64,000 nt of DNA from Algoriphagus sp. GTDB taxonomy: Bacteria > Bacteroidota > Bacteroidia > Cytophagales > Cyclobacteriaceae. This document shows positions 29,138 to 38,189 of the stretch, one piece after another (position 1 is the first letter of the stretch; each line of letters opens with the position of its first letter). The notes beneath the pieces were generated by a model, which worked only from the letters and a program-made list of their open reading frames with translations, was not told the origin of the DNA and made no database searches. The position numbers and the translations under genes are program-made. The stretch spans positions 1-64,000 of the forward strand of contig JAJTDZ010000004.1 in the NCBI GenBank assembly GCA_021298245.1, written 5' to 3'.

Positions 29138-30181
29138 ATGGAATTAAAAAAAGGTAAAAAATTTCTCTTAGTTCTTCTGGTGGCTGGTTCGGTCTTGGTC
29201 ATCTCCATGACTTTCTACTTTTACCAAGTTTTTTTTAGTGCCAATGCCTTAATCGATCAAGAGGAACCCTACCTTCTAAAAATTCCTTCGGGTTCAGACT
29301 ACCCTGCTGTAGTAAATTCTCTATACGAAGAAAAGGTGATCAACGATGCCCTTAGTTTTGGATTTGTAGCCAAAGTTTTGGGATACCAAGAAGCGGTGAA
29401 GCCTGGTTTATATAGGGTTGATCCCAAAATGAATAATTTGGATCTGGTTAGAATGCTAAGATCCGGAAACCAGGTCCCTGTCAAAGTGACTTTCAATACC
29501 ATACGAACCAAAGAGGATTTGGCTGAAAAAATAACTTCCCGATTGGAAGTTCCCAAAGAACAGGTTTTAGCCCTACTTCAAGATTCAGTTTACATCAGAA
29601 AGTTTGGCTTTGAGGAAGAAACTATCCTGAGCATGTTTATCCCCAATACCTACGAGCTGTGGTGGAACACCAGTGCGGAAGGCTTAATAGATCGGATGCA
29701 TACCGAGTACCAAAACTTCTGGACAGAAGAGCGAAAGCAAAAAGCAGAGGCCTTGGGACTCCAACAGCAGGAGGTAAGCACCCTAGCCTCTATCGTGCAG
29801 GCAGAAAGTCAAAAAGCAGACGAGCGGCCAAGAATTGCAGGGGTATACCTCAATCGCCTTCGTATGGGCATGGCCTTGCAAGCAGACCCTACCTTGGTAT
29901 TTGCAGTAGGGGACTTTACCCTGAAAAGGGTACTCAATATTCACAAGGAAATTGATAGCCCTTACAATACCTACAAATATACGGGGTTACCTCCTGGTCC
30001 CATCAATCTCCCAGATGTCAATTCCTTGGATGCCGTATTAAATGCAGAAAAACACGAATACTTATATTTCTGCGCCAAAGAGGATTTTTCGGGCTACCAT
30101 TCCTTCGCTGAGAGTTATGCGGAGCATTTGCAAAATGCCAACCGCTACCAGCGGGCTCTGAACGCCGCTAACATTTACTGA
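29138..30181 (+). CDS. mltG: Endolytic transglycosylase MltG (ATG 29138; track starts at TTG 29129)
   Basis: MltG/YceG-type sequence: ASIVQAESQKADERPRIAGVYLNRLRMGMALQADPTLVFA...YNTYKYTGLPPGPINLP. Confidence 0.93.
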   Translation: MELKKGKKFLLVLLVAGSVLVISMTFYFYQVFFSANALIDQEEPYLLKIPSGSDYPAVVNSLYEEKVINDALSFGFVAKVLGYQEAVKPGLYRVDPKMNNLDLVRMLRSGNQVPVKVTFNTIRTKEDLAEKITSRLEVPKEQVLALLQDSVYIRKFGFEEETILSMFIPNTYELWWNTSAEGLIDRMHTEYQNFWTEERKQKAEALGLQQQEVSTLASIVQAESQKADERPRIAGVYLNRLRMGMALQADPTLVFAVGDFTLKRVLNIHKEIDSPYNTYKYTGLPPGPINLPDVNSLDAVLNAEKHEYLYFCAKEDFSGYHSFAESYAEHLQNANRYQRALNAANIY

Positions 30182-30182
30182 C

Positions 30183-30590
30183 ATGTTTACATCCAAAACC
30201 CAAATCCGTGTGCGTTATGCAGAAACCGACCAAATGGGGTACGTGTATTACGGGAATTACGCCATGTACTTTGAGGTTGCCCGTGTAGAAGCCATGAGAT
30301 CCGTAGGATTTTCTTACCGAGAAATGGAGGAAAGTGGCATACTTATGCCAGTTTTAGAAAATCACATCACTTACCTCAAGCCAGGGAAATACGATGATTT
30401 GCTCAGCATCCATACGGTCATTCCTGCACTTCCCGGTGTAAAAATTAGATTTGAATACCAGGTGAGTAACGAGTCGGGTGAACAAATTGCCCGAGGCTGG
30501 ACCAGCTTGGCTTTTCTGAAAAAAGAAAGTCAGCAGCCTACGCGACCCCCTAAAAATTTACTGGAAGTGTTGGCACCCTTTTTCAACTAA
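30183..30590 (+). CDS. Acyl-CoA thioesterase (YbgC-like hotdog fold)
   Basis: VRYAETDQMGYVYYGNYAMYFEVARVEAMRSVGFSYREME. Confidence 0.9.
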   Translation: MFTSKTQIRVRYAETDQMGYVYYGNYAMYFEVARVEAMRSVGFSYREMEESGILMPVLENHITYLKPGKYDDLLSIHTVIPALPGVKIRFEYQVSNESGEQIARGWTSLAFLKKESQQPTRPPKNLLEVLAPFFN

Positions 30591-30604
30591 ACCTTCTTTC
30601 GGAG

Positions 30605-31579
30605 ATGAAGGAAAAAATTTCAAAGTGGAGAATTAGGCTACAGCTCAAAGCCAGGCTGTTGAAAAAAATTCACTTTGGAACCCGAAGCAAAAATCTTTAC
30701 GATGTGCTTCGCATTTTTATCCAACAGCTCAAAAAAGACGACATCACCGAGCGGGCAGGATCCATGGCCTTTAGCTACACCATCGCTTTATTTCCTTTGC
30801 TCCTTTTTTTGCTTAATCTGGTTCCTTACCTGCAACTGTTTTTCCCCATGGTGACTACCGAAAACATCCTAGGATTTGTAGAAGGGATTATGCCTGAAGA
30901 AGTCTTTGCTAGCATTTCCTCTACCCTACTGGATATTGTGTCAAAACCACGACAAAGCCTACTTTCCTTGGGTTTTTTCTTTGCACTGTATGCCTCTACC
31001 CAGGGAGTTGTCTCCATGATGAATTCCTTCAATGCAGTGTATAAAACCAAGGAAAATCGGGGATGGTTGGCCAGTCGAACCATTGCCGTATTTATTGTCC
31101 TAGCGCTGGTATTTACCATCATTGCAGCCAGTACCGTCATGATCATTGGAGAGTATTGGCTCAATGACCTACAGGAAAAATTTCTTCTATCTAGTGGAAT
31201 TTTGATTTCTCTATTTAACGCGCTGAAATTCCTGGTGCTCTTGTCTGTTTTCTACATGACTTCCGCATTGATATTTCGCTTGGCACCGGCCATCCACGAC
31301 AAATGGAACTTCTTTTCAACAGGAGCTCAGCTTGCAGGCTTCCTGATCACGCTTTCCTTTTATTCCTTTATTTTTTACTTAGAAAATTTTGCCAGCTACA
31401 ATAAGCTCTACGGATCCATAGGTACGGTGATCGCCTTGATGCTGTGGTTATACCTCACTTCCGTCATTGTTTTGGTCTGCTTTGAAGTCAATGTAAGTTT
31501 TGATTTGGCGGAGGAAAAGCAGAGAGAACGAGAGCAGCGAAAAGCTTTTTTTGGACGTAAAGCGAATCAAAAAACTTGA
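30605..31579 (+). CDS. YihY/virulence factor BrkB family membrane protein
   Basis: ITERAGSMAFSYTIALFPLLLFLLNL...YNKLYGSIGTVIALMLWLYLTSVIVLVCFEVN. Confidence 0.9.
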   Translation: MKEKISKWRIRLQLKARLLKKIHFGTRSKNLYDVLRIFIQQLKKDDITERAGSMAFSYTIALFPLLLFLLNLVPYLQLFFPMVTTENILGFVEGIMPEEVFASISSTLLDIVSKPRQSLLSLGFFFALYASTQGVVSMMNSFNAVYKTKENRGWLASRTIAVFIVLALVFTIIAASTVMIIGEYWLNDLQEKFLLSSGILISLFNALKFLVLLSVFYMTSALIFRLAPAIHDKWNFFSTGAQLAGFLITLSFYSFIFYLENFASYNKLYGSIGTVIALMLWLYLTSVIVLVCFEVNVSFDLAEEKQREREQRKAFFGRKANQKT

Positions 31580-31748
31580 ATCGAATTAAATCCTCATCTC
31601 TATACTTCAAATTTTTAGGGATAGGAATGGGAGTTGAAATTTTTATCGATAAAAAGAGAGGAATACAAATAAAAAGAGGAAAAGGGTTTGGCTAAAAAAG
31701 TTAAAGCAACTACTTTTGTCCTCTCAATTCAGCATCGACAATTTACCC

Positions 31749-31833
31749 AGAGGAGTGGCAGAGTGGTCGATCGCGGCGGTCTTGAAAACCGTTGTACCGA
31801 GAGGTACCGGGGGTTCGAATCCCTCCTCCTCTG
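31749..31833 (+). tRNA. tRNA-Ser (anticodon TGA)
   Basis: Acceptor AGAGGAG / CTCCTCT, anticodon loop CTTGAAA, long class II variable arm, T-arm GGTTCGAATCC. No encoded CCA. Confidence 0.93.
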
Positions 31834-31840
31834 CACATTC

Positions 31841-31870
31841 AACCCTTCCATCGCTTGGAAGGGTTTTTTT
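31841..31870 (+). terminator. Intrinsic terminator after tRNA-Ser
   Basis: AACCCTTCC-atcgctt-GGAAGGGTT followed by TTTTT. Confidence 0.85.
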
Positions 31871-32218
31871 ATAAGGAAGAAGCCACAAATTTTCTTTTAA
31901 TGATTTACTCCCCATTTCTAAAGGCTTAGCCCCAGTATTATTTTTTGAATAGGCAACTGATAAAAATAAACAAACCCTTCCATAAGAATTCATTTTGGGG
32001 GTTGTAGCTTATGCAAATAATTGGTTTAGTTTGGAAAATTTAAAATAAATAATCAGATTAGCTTTTATTGTAAGAACAAAAAAATCTATTACATATAAAA
32101 AGTTACATATTGTGTTGTTTTTATTCCTTATTGCAACTCACACCTGTACTTACCTAAAGATGTTTACATAAAATATTACCTTTTGATTTAAGAACACTCC
32201 AGATAAAAATTAAATCTC

Positions 32219-33652
32219 ATGAACCCCTATCAACTAACAGCAGGTCATCTTTTACACGATAGATATTCCATCCTAAAAACGCTTGGCCAAGGAGGATTTG
32301 GAATTACTTACCTCGCGCTTGACAATAAATTACACCAAGAGGTTTGTATCAAAGAATTGTTTATCTCAGGTAGCAGTACCCGGGGCACTAACATGACCGT
32401 ACAATCTCAAGGGGGTTCTGATTTTTCATTTTCAGAATTTGTAGATCGTTTTATCCAGGAAGCGAGGCAGCTGGCAAAATTTCAACATCCTAACATCGTG
32501 AGGGTGATGGATATTTTTGAGGAAAATGACACTGCCTATTCTGTTATGGAATTTGTCAAGGGCGAGACCTTGAAAGAAAAAATTCAACGAGAAGGAGCTC
32601 TTGAGGAAAAAGATTCTAAGGCACTGATCAATCAACTATTGGACGCTGTGAGCATGGTGCATGACAAAGGTATGCTCCATAGAGATATCAAGCCTGATAA
32701 TATATTAATTACCCCAGAAGGCCGAGTAGTATTAATTGATTTTGGATCGGCTAGAGAATTTGCTGAAGGTAAGACAAGCAACCAAACGGCCATGGTCACC
32801 CCTGGCTATGCTCCCCCTGAGCAATATTCTGAAAGAGCCAAAAGAGGGCCATTTACAGATATTTATGCCTTAGGTGCCACCCTATATTTCTTAATGACAG
32901 GTGAAAAACCCATTGCTTCTACAGATCGAAGCTTTGAAGAGCTTACTCCCCCGCAGCAGCTCAATCCCAAGGTAAGCAATCAGCTATCAAGTACCATTTT
33001 AAAAGCCATGGAGCTTAGACCAGATCAGCGGTACCAAAAAGTAGCTGAGGTCAAAGAAGCTATCAATTCAGCATCCGGCATGGAAGCTCCAAAAGTTTCT
33101 AAAGCCAAAGCTTCTCCTAAAGCAAAAGTTGATCCGGAAAAAACAGCGATAGCATCCGAAAGTCCTACTACCGTCATCCAAGAAAAGCCAAGCAATCCAA
33201 CCGTAATTCAAGAAAAAACTCCTACAAGCCCACCTCCCCCTACAACTCCTCCTCCCTATAACCCCTACCTATATAAACCAAAAAGTAACAATACTTGGAT
33301 TATAGTAGTCGTTATTGTGGGCTTTATTTTTGTTGTAGGCGCAATCACCACGGCTGTGGTTTTATTTTCTAGCGCTTATGACGACAGCTCCTATACCTAC
33401 CCTGATTATTCGGATTCCAATGATGCCACGGAGGAATGCTTAGACTGCTACGAAGAAACTGACCCTTACATGGCTGAATTTGATTGTGGAGATGGGACTA
33501 CTATTAACAGTGATTATGTCAATGATGGAGAATGCGATTGCTATTCCTGTGAAGATGAAGCTGAATTGTGGAGATGCGGCAGTGGAGAAACAATCCCAGT
33601 TTCCTACCTCTATGACGAAGACTGCGATTGTTCCGACTGTTCAGACGAATGA
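32219..33652 (+). CDS. Transmembrane Ser/Thr protein kinase (PknB-like) with Pro-rich linker and C-terminal Cys/Asp-rich LDLa-like tandem repeats
   Basis: GQGGFGITYLA, HRDIKPDNILI, DFGSAREF, GYAPPEQYSE. TM helix WIIVVVIVGFIFVVGAITTAVVLF. Tail FDCGDGTTINSDYVNDGECDCYSCEDE / WRCGSGETIPVSYLYDEDCDCSDCSDE. Confidence 0.9.
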   Translation: MNPYQLTAGHLLHDRYSILKTLGQGGFGITYLALDNKLHQEVCIKELFISGSSTRGTNMTVQSQGGSDFSFSEFVDRFIQEARQLAKFQHPNIVRVMDIFEENDTAYSVMEFVKGETLKEKIQREGALEEKDSKALINQLLDAVSMVHDKGMLHRDIKPDNILITPEGRVVLIDFGSAREFAEGKTSNQTAMVTPGYAPPEQYSERAKRGPFTDIYALGATLYFLMTGEKPIASTDRSFEELTPPQQLNPKVSNQLSSTILKAMELRPDQRYQKVAEVKEAINSASGMEAPKVSKAKASPKAKVDPEKTAIASESPTTVIQEKPSNPTVIQEKTPTSPPPPTTPPPYNPYLYKPKSNNTWIIVVVIVGFIFVVGAITTAVVLFSSAYDDSSYTYPDYSDSNDATEECLDCYEETDPYMAEFDCGDGTTINSDYVNDGECDCYSCEDEAELWRCGSGETIPVSYLYDEDCDCSDCSDE

Positions 33653-33762
33653 TGGTTGGAGCCCACCTTTGTCTAGATAGGTTGCCATGGTATTTACTTT
33701 AGAATAATTTGGAAAGGGATTAGAAGCCAGGATATTTTCTAGTCTTAAATAAAATATTCGAA

Positions 33763-33797
33763 AAAAAACGTTTCCGGTTTTTGGGAACGTTTTTTTT
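33763..33797. terminator. Intrinsic terminator between convergent kinase genes (likely bidirectional)
   Basis: AAAAACGTTTCC-ggtttttg-GGAACGTTTTTTTT with A-tract on the left and T-tract on the right. Confidence 0.85.
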
Positions 33798-33947
33798 ATG
33801 ATTAAAAATGAAAGCCCCCTTAACTAAAAAAGGATTATAGGCTGGAGTTCTCCTTAGTCTAATCTCCTTTTCCACCTTAGCCTTTGACGAAGCAAAGTGC
33901 CAAGGTCCTCCTGGAAGTTAAACCAATAAGTTGAATATGATATTGGT

Positions 33948-35165
33948 TTATTTTGGTATAATAGAATCATATCTTCGGCTTCTACGATATGAATTAATAG
34001 CATTAATAGTATCTTGTCTGGCTATTTCTTCATAAGCAGTCGCAATTGAATCTTGTCTGGCTATTTCTTCAAGAGTAGCCTCAATCGCAGCCGCAGTCGC
34101 AATTGAATCTTGCTTAGCTTGTTCTTCATAGGGGGTACTTTCTCCTCCTTCTCTTTTCATTATAAAGAAAAAAATAAGGAAAAAAAGAACTATACCCGCC
34201 CCAATTAGAAAAGTTTTATTTGATTTGCTTTTTTGGGTTTCTTTCTTTTCTGGAATTGATTTTTCGGTAACAGCCTTGCTTGTTAGCTGAGGCTCTTCAA
34301 TAGAAATTCTTTCTTTACCCTCCCCAGTACTTTTCACATCGATTTGTGTGGAATCCGAATCTACTATTCTTGAGCTGGATGGCGATTCCAGGTCTTGTTT
34401 TAGCTCTGTGGAACTGCTGTATCGATTCAAAGCCTCTTTTTCCGTGGCCCGCTGAATGATCCTATCCCAAGATGTATTGGTTTCGGCCAAGCGCTCCGTT
34501 ACAATCTTGGTTTGCAACTGAAAATTGGATAGGGTCTTGGTATCGTAAGGCTTCTTGCCGGTTACCATCTGCCAAAGCACCACGCCCAAGGAGTAAATGT
34601 CGGATTGTGCCGTGACACTCTTGGTCTCCGTGATCTGCTCCGGACTCATGTACATGGGTGTACCCATTTGCATACCTGTACCCGTTTGGGTATACTCGGC
34701 AGCATTTGCATCCGTGTTTTTGGCAATCCCAAAATCCATCAACTTCACCTTTCCCTTTTTGTCAATCATAAAGTTGGAAGGCTTGATGTCTCTGTGAACC
34801 ATCTTCTGCTCATGCACATAACCCACCGCATCCAGCATCTGAGAAAAGATTTCCCTCACCTCATTATCCGGAAGGGCTCCCTTGCGATCCAAGTATTCTT
34901 TGAGGGTCTCTCCTTTCACGTATTCCATCACAAAGGCAACCGTATCCCCTTCGTCAATCAAATCGGACACCCGAATCACGTGGGGATGGGACATGCGAAA
35001 CATGCTCCTTGCTTCAGCTAAAAAACGCTTTTTGATGTTTTCGTTGGACACAAATTCCTTCTTAAGCATTTTCACCGCTACCTCCGTATGGAATTTGTGA
35101 TCTTCTGCCAGGTGCACTATCGCCATGCCTCCCTCGCCTAGTATGGATTTTAAAGTGTAGTTCAT
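33948..35165 (-). CDS. Transmembrane Ser/Thr protein kinase with short repetitive C-terminal tail
   Basis: GEGGMAIVHLAEDHKFHTEVAVKML, HRDIKPSNFMI, DFGIAKN, GTPMYMSPEQI. TM FLIGAGIVLFFLIFFFIM. Tail with 13-aa repeats EEIARQDSIATAY. Confidence 0.92.
   Translation of the reverse strand: MNYTLKSILGEGGMAIVHLAEDHKFHTEVAVKMLKKEFVSNENIKKRFLAEARSMFRMSHPHVIRVSDLIDEGDTVAFVMEYVKGETLKEYLDRKGALPDNEVREIFSQMLDAVGYVHEQKMVHRDIKPSNFMIDKKGKVKLMDFGIAKNTDANAAEYTQTGTGMQMGTPMYMSPEQITETKSVTAQSDIYSLGVVLWQMVTGKKPYDTKTLSNFQLQTKIVTERLAETNTSWDRIIQRATEKEALNRYSSSTELKQDLESPSSSRIVDSDSTQIDVKSTGEGKERISIEEPQLTSKAVTEKSIPEKKETQKSKSNKTFLIGAGIVLFFLIFFFIMKREGGESTPYEEQAKQDSIATAAAIEATLEEIARQDSIATAYEEIARQDTINAINSYRRSRRYDSIIPK
34512..35165 (-). 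repeat. Direct repeat copy A (kinase catalytic domain, 654 bp)
   Basis: Indel-free alignment with 36242..36895 at a constant offset of 1730 bp, from the start codon through LSNFQLQ. Confidence 0.9.
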
Positions 35166-35239
35166 GTTAAAAATATCTTAGTTCTTCAAACTTCTATTGA
35201 TAATAAGGAGCTTTATTGTTTAAATTAAATTCTTACACT

Positions 35240-36895
35240 TTATTTTTTTCTTAAACATCGAACGGACATTCCAAAGGCCTTATTTTCAGAAAATATTGAA
35301 AGATCAAAAAAATCATCTACTTCAAAATACCAAGCAGTATTTTCATATCCAAGCTCATCGCTTTGATCTGAACACCACCACGCACCTATTAATATATTAT
35401 CCTCAAACTCTCCATTTAATTTTCTATACCCACCAAAAAAAATATTAAATCTAGTTCTATCTAGAACGGGTCCTACCACCTCAGGACCATAACCGGGGAT
35501 AGAATCCCTCCATGTTTTATTTACAATTGTATCAGTTGCAGTTTTATAATTATCATAACACCAATCAATTAGGAGGTTCCAATCATCTGAAGAGGGAATT
35601 ACCCAACCTTCTGGAGCCAATCCCCTTGGATCATTTACAGCATACCAATTGTATAATTTTCCATACTTCTCACCATAAGCCGGGTCATTTTTAAAATAAC
35701 TCCATGCAGGCCTACCTTCTTCAGCCGCCATCCTCCATTCCTCATCAGTTTTTGCTTCAGGAATAGGATCTCCATTTTTGAATGTTGCTACACTTAAATT
35801 AGATGTCATCCATTCCTGAGTGCCTATTGTTACTGTTTCAACTGATGAAAAATCATCACCATCACCTAAACTTAAAAAAATGGCAAGAACTAAAAGTGGT
35901 ATAATTGCCAGAAGAAAATACCATTTCTTACTGGTTTTGGTCGACTCAATTTTTTCTTCTTCCCTTTTTAATTCTTCTGGATTTGTGCTAATTGACTTTT
36001 TTTCGCTCGATAAAGGAACTTTTTCTACACTAACAATTTGTTCAATTAAAGTTTTTTCCTCCTTACTAGAATGAGCCGTTAATTTATTTTCAGTATTCTT
36101 TTTCTTCTTCAAAGAAATTAGATTTTCGGAAAAATCTAAACTGTTTTGAAGTCTTTTACTCGTATCCTTAACGGTTGCCATTTGAATTGGCCCATCCCAT
36201 TGCGTATTAGTTAGTTCTAAAGGTTCTTGTACGATCTTTAATTGCAACTGAAAATTGGACAGGGTCTTGGTATCGTAAGGCTTCTTACCGGTTACCATCT
36301 GCCAAAGCACCACGCCCAAAGAATAAATATCCGATTGAGCCGTGACACTCTTGGTCTCCGTGATCTGCTCCGGACTCATGTACATGGGCGTACCCATCTG
36401 CATACCTGTACCCGTTTGAGTGTATTCTGCAGCTGTTGAGTCTAACGTTTTAGCAATACCAAAATCCATCAACTTTACCTTTCCCTTTTTGTCAATCATA
36501 AAGTTGGAAGGCTTGATGTCTCGATGAACCAGCTGCTGCTTATGTACATAGCCCACCGCATCCAGCATCTGAGAAAAGATTTCCCTCACCTCATTATCCG
36601 GAAGGGCTCCCTTGCGATCCAAATATTCTTTGAGGGTCTCCCCTTCCACATACTCCATCACAAAGGCAACCGTATCCCCTTCGTCAATCAAATCGGACAC
36701 CCGAATCACATGCGGGTGGGACATGCGAAACATGCTCCTTGCCTCAGCTAAAAAACGCTTTTTGATGTTTTCGTTGCTCACAAATTCCTTCTTGAGCATT
36801 TTCACCGCTACCTCCGTATGGAATTTGTGATCTTCTGCCAGGTGCACTATTGCCATGCCCCCCTCGCCTAGTATGGATTTAAGGGTGTAATTCAT
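35240..36895 (-). CDS. Transmembrane Ser/Thr protein kinase with C-terminal Fib_succ_major (FISUMP)-like domain
   Basis: Kinase domain almost identical to 33948..35165. TM WYFLLAIIPLLVLAIFLSLG. C-terminal VTIGTQEWMTSNLSVATFKNGDPIPEA...YGKLYNWYAVNDPRGLAPEGWVIPSSDDWNLLIDW...MSVRCLRKK. Confidence 0.92.
   Translation of the reverse strand: MNYTLKSILGEGGMAIVHLAEDHKFHTEVAVKMLKKEFVSNENIKKRFLAEARSMFRMSHPHVIRVSDLIDEGDTVAFVMEYVEGETLKEYLDRKGALPDNEVREIFSQMLDAVGYVHKQQLVHRDIKPSNFMIDKKGKVKLMDFGIAKTLDSTAAEYTQTGTGMQMGTPMYMSPEQITETKSVTAQSDIYSLGVVLWQMVTGKKPYDTKTLSNFQLQLKIVQEPLELTNTQWDGPIQMATVKDTSKRLQNSLDFSENLISLKKKKNTENKLTAHSSKEEKTLIEQIVSVEKVPLSSEKKSISTNPEELKREEEKIESTKTSKKWYFLLAIIPLLVLAIFLSLGDGDDFSSVETVTIGTQEWMTSNLSVATFKNGDPIPEAKTDEEWRMAAEEGRPAWSYFKNDPAYGEKYGKLYNWYAVNDPRGLAPEGWVIPSSDDWNLLIDWCYDNYKTATDTIVNKTWRDSIPGYGPEVVGPVLDRTRFNIFFGGYRKLNGEFEDNILIGAWWCSDQSDELGYENTAWYFEVDDFFDLSIFSENKAFGMSVRCLRKK
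36242..36895 (-). repeat. Direct repeat copy B (kinase catalytic domain, 654 bp)
   Basis: Pairs with 34512..35165 without indels over the kinase domain. Confidence 0.9.
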
Positions 36896-36896
36896 T

Positions 36897-38144
36897 TTAT
36901 TTCACTTTGGTAAGTGGTATTTTATTCAAATTGACCCCATAGATCACAGGGATCTGAGAGTTGGCAGTATGATTGGATACCTTGTTTTTGGTATACATAA
37001 ACAACTCTCCTGCGGTCACGTACTTGTCCTGATTTAGATCAGCAAGGCCCTGCATGCCTCGAATCAGGTAGTAGCTAAAGACTCCTTGTTCTAGACTGCC
37101 TAATTCCATGGAATATTGATCTGGTTTGGAAGACATAATTACCGCCAACCTGGAATCGTACAGGTCTTGGGTACTAGAGACGGAAGTTTCGTTGGCAGTG
37201 CCTATGCTCCCTGAAAAACAGGCGTCAGCCACTACCAATCGGAATTTGGCCTCCGTATTTTTAAAATAATTTTTCAAATCTGCATGCCTGAGTCCTACAG
37301 AATGATTGTAGGGGACAAACTCTCCTACACTTCCATGCCCTGAAAAATAAAAAATGATAAAATCATTCGAATTGGAAGTACTAAATACATTGGAAAGCGC
37401 TGCTTGAATATTACTCAAAGTAGCTCTTTCATTGAGCAACAAAACTGCCTTCCCGGATGCTACCTCATTGGGCATAGCCTGGTGTAAGTGATTGTAAAAC
37501 AATTGAGCGTCTCGATCCGAATAGCTCAAGTCCAATTCCGAACCCTGATAGTCTGAAATGCCAACTACCACGGCAAATACTCTAGGTCGAAGCGTTTTTT
37601 GAGAAGAATATCCCTTATTTTCTAATGAATCAGGGGGTATTACCAACATGGAATCTGTCAATCCCAATTCCTCTTCTAGGGCCAAATTGAATTTCCCATT
37701 TTCCCAATATCCTTCTATGAGCTCGCCCGTATGCTTTTTAAACGAGCCATAGCCATTGAATTGGTTTCTTGCGAAACTTCCCGTGTAGCTGTCTCCATTT
37801 TTGAAAGTAAACTTCCCATAGGACTTGGCGTCTTCCACATAAAATCCTTCGTAAAGTTCCCCATTGGAATAGCGATAAGTCGCCAAACCGTCCCTATTCC
37901 CCTCCTTAAAAGTTCCTTCGTAAATATCCCCGTTAGGATACAAATAAGTGCCCTTTAGTTTTTGCCCTTGCTGAAAAAATCCTTGAAACTTACTCCCATC
38001 AGGGTATATTTTCTCTCCAGTTCCATTTTCACAATCTCCCTTGATGCATTGGGCAATGGAAATAGACGCTATCCAAATTAGGGTGCAGGTAAGTAGAAGT
38101 TTTTTCATCATTACTTGATAATGTAGACACACAGTATAATCCAC
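36897..38144 (-). CDS. MORN-repeat protein with caspase (peptidase C14) domain, predicted exported (likely Met at 38108-38111)
   Basis: Signal peptide MKKLLLTCTLIWIASISIAQ, at least five MORN-like repeats (YPNGDIYEGTFKEGNRDGLATY, YSNGELYEGFYVEDAKSYGKF), caspase His motif FYFSGHGS and Cys motif VVADACFSGSIG. Confidence 0.92.
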   Translation of the reverse strand: MDYTVCLHYQVMMKKLLLTCTLIWIASISIAQCIKGDCENGTGEKIYPDGSKFQGFFQQGQKLKGTYLYPNGDIYEGTFKEGNRDGLATYRYSNGELYEGFYVEDAKSYGKFTFKNGDSYTGSFARNQFNGYGSFKKHTGELIEGYWENGKFNLALEEELGLTDSMLVIPPDSLENKGYSSQKTLRPRVFAVVVGISDYQGSELDLSYSDRDAQLFYNHLHQAMPNEVASGKAVLLLNERATLSNIQAALSNVFSTSNSNDFIIFYFSGHGSVGEFVPYNHSVGLRHADLKNYFKNTEAKFRLVVADACFSGSIGTANETSVSSTQDLYDSRLAVIMSSKPDQYSMELGSLEQGVFSYYLIRGMQGLADLNQDKYVTAGELFMYTKNKVSNHTANSQIPVIYGVNLNKIPLTKVK

Positions 38145-38189
38145 AGATTACATTAGTAGAGGTAAGAAATAATCCTTTTCCTTTAAAAT

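Noticed and set aside
31688-31993. ORFs 31688..31900 (+) and 31724..31993 (-)
   Set aside because: Both overlap the tRNA-Ser gene and its terminator; spurious translations.
34605-35021. 138-aa plus-strand ORF and its near-copy at 36524..36751
   Set aside because: They look like conserved paralogues, but only because they are antisense to the duplicated kinase domain.
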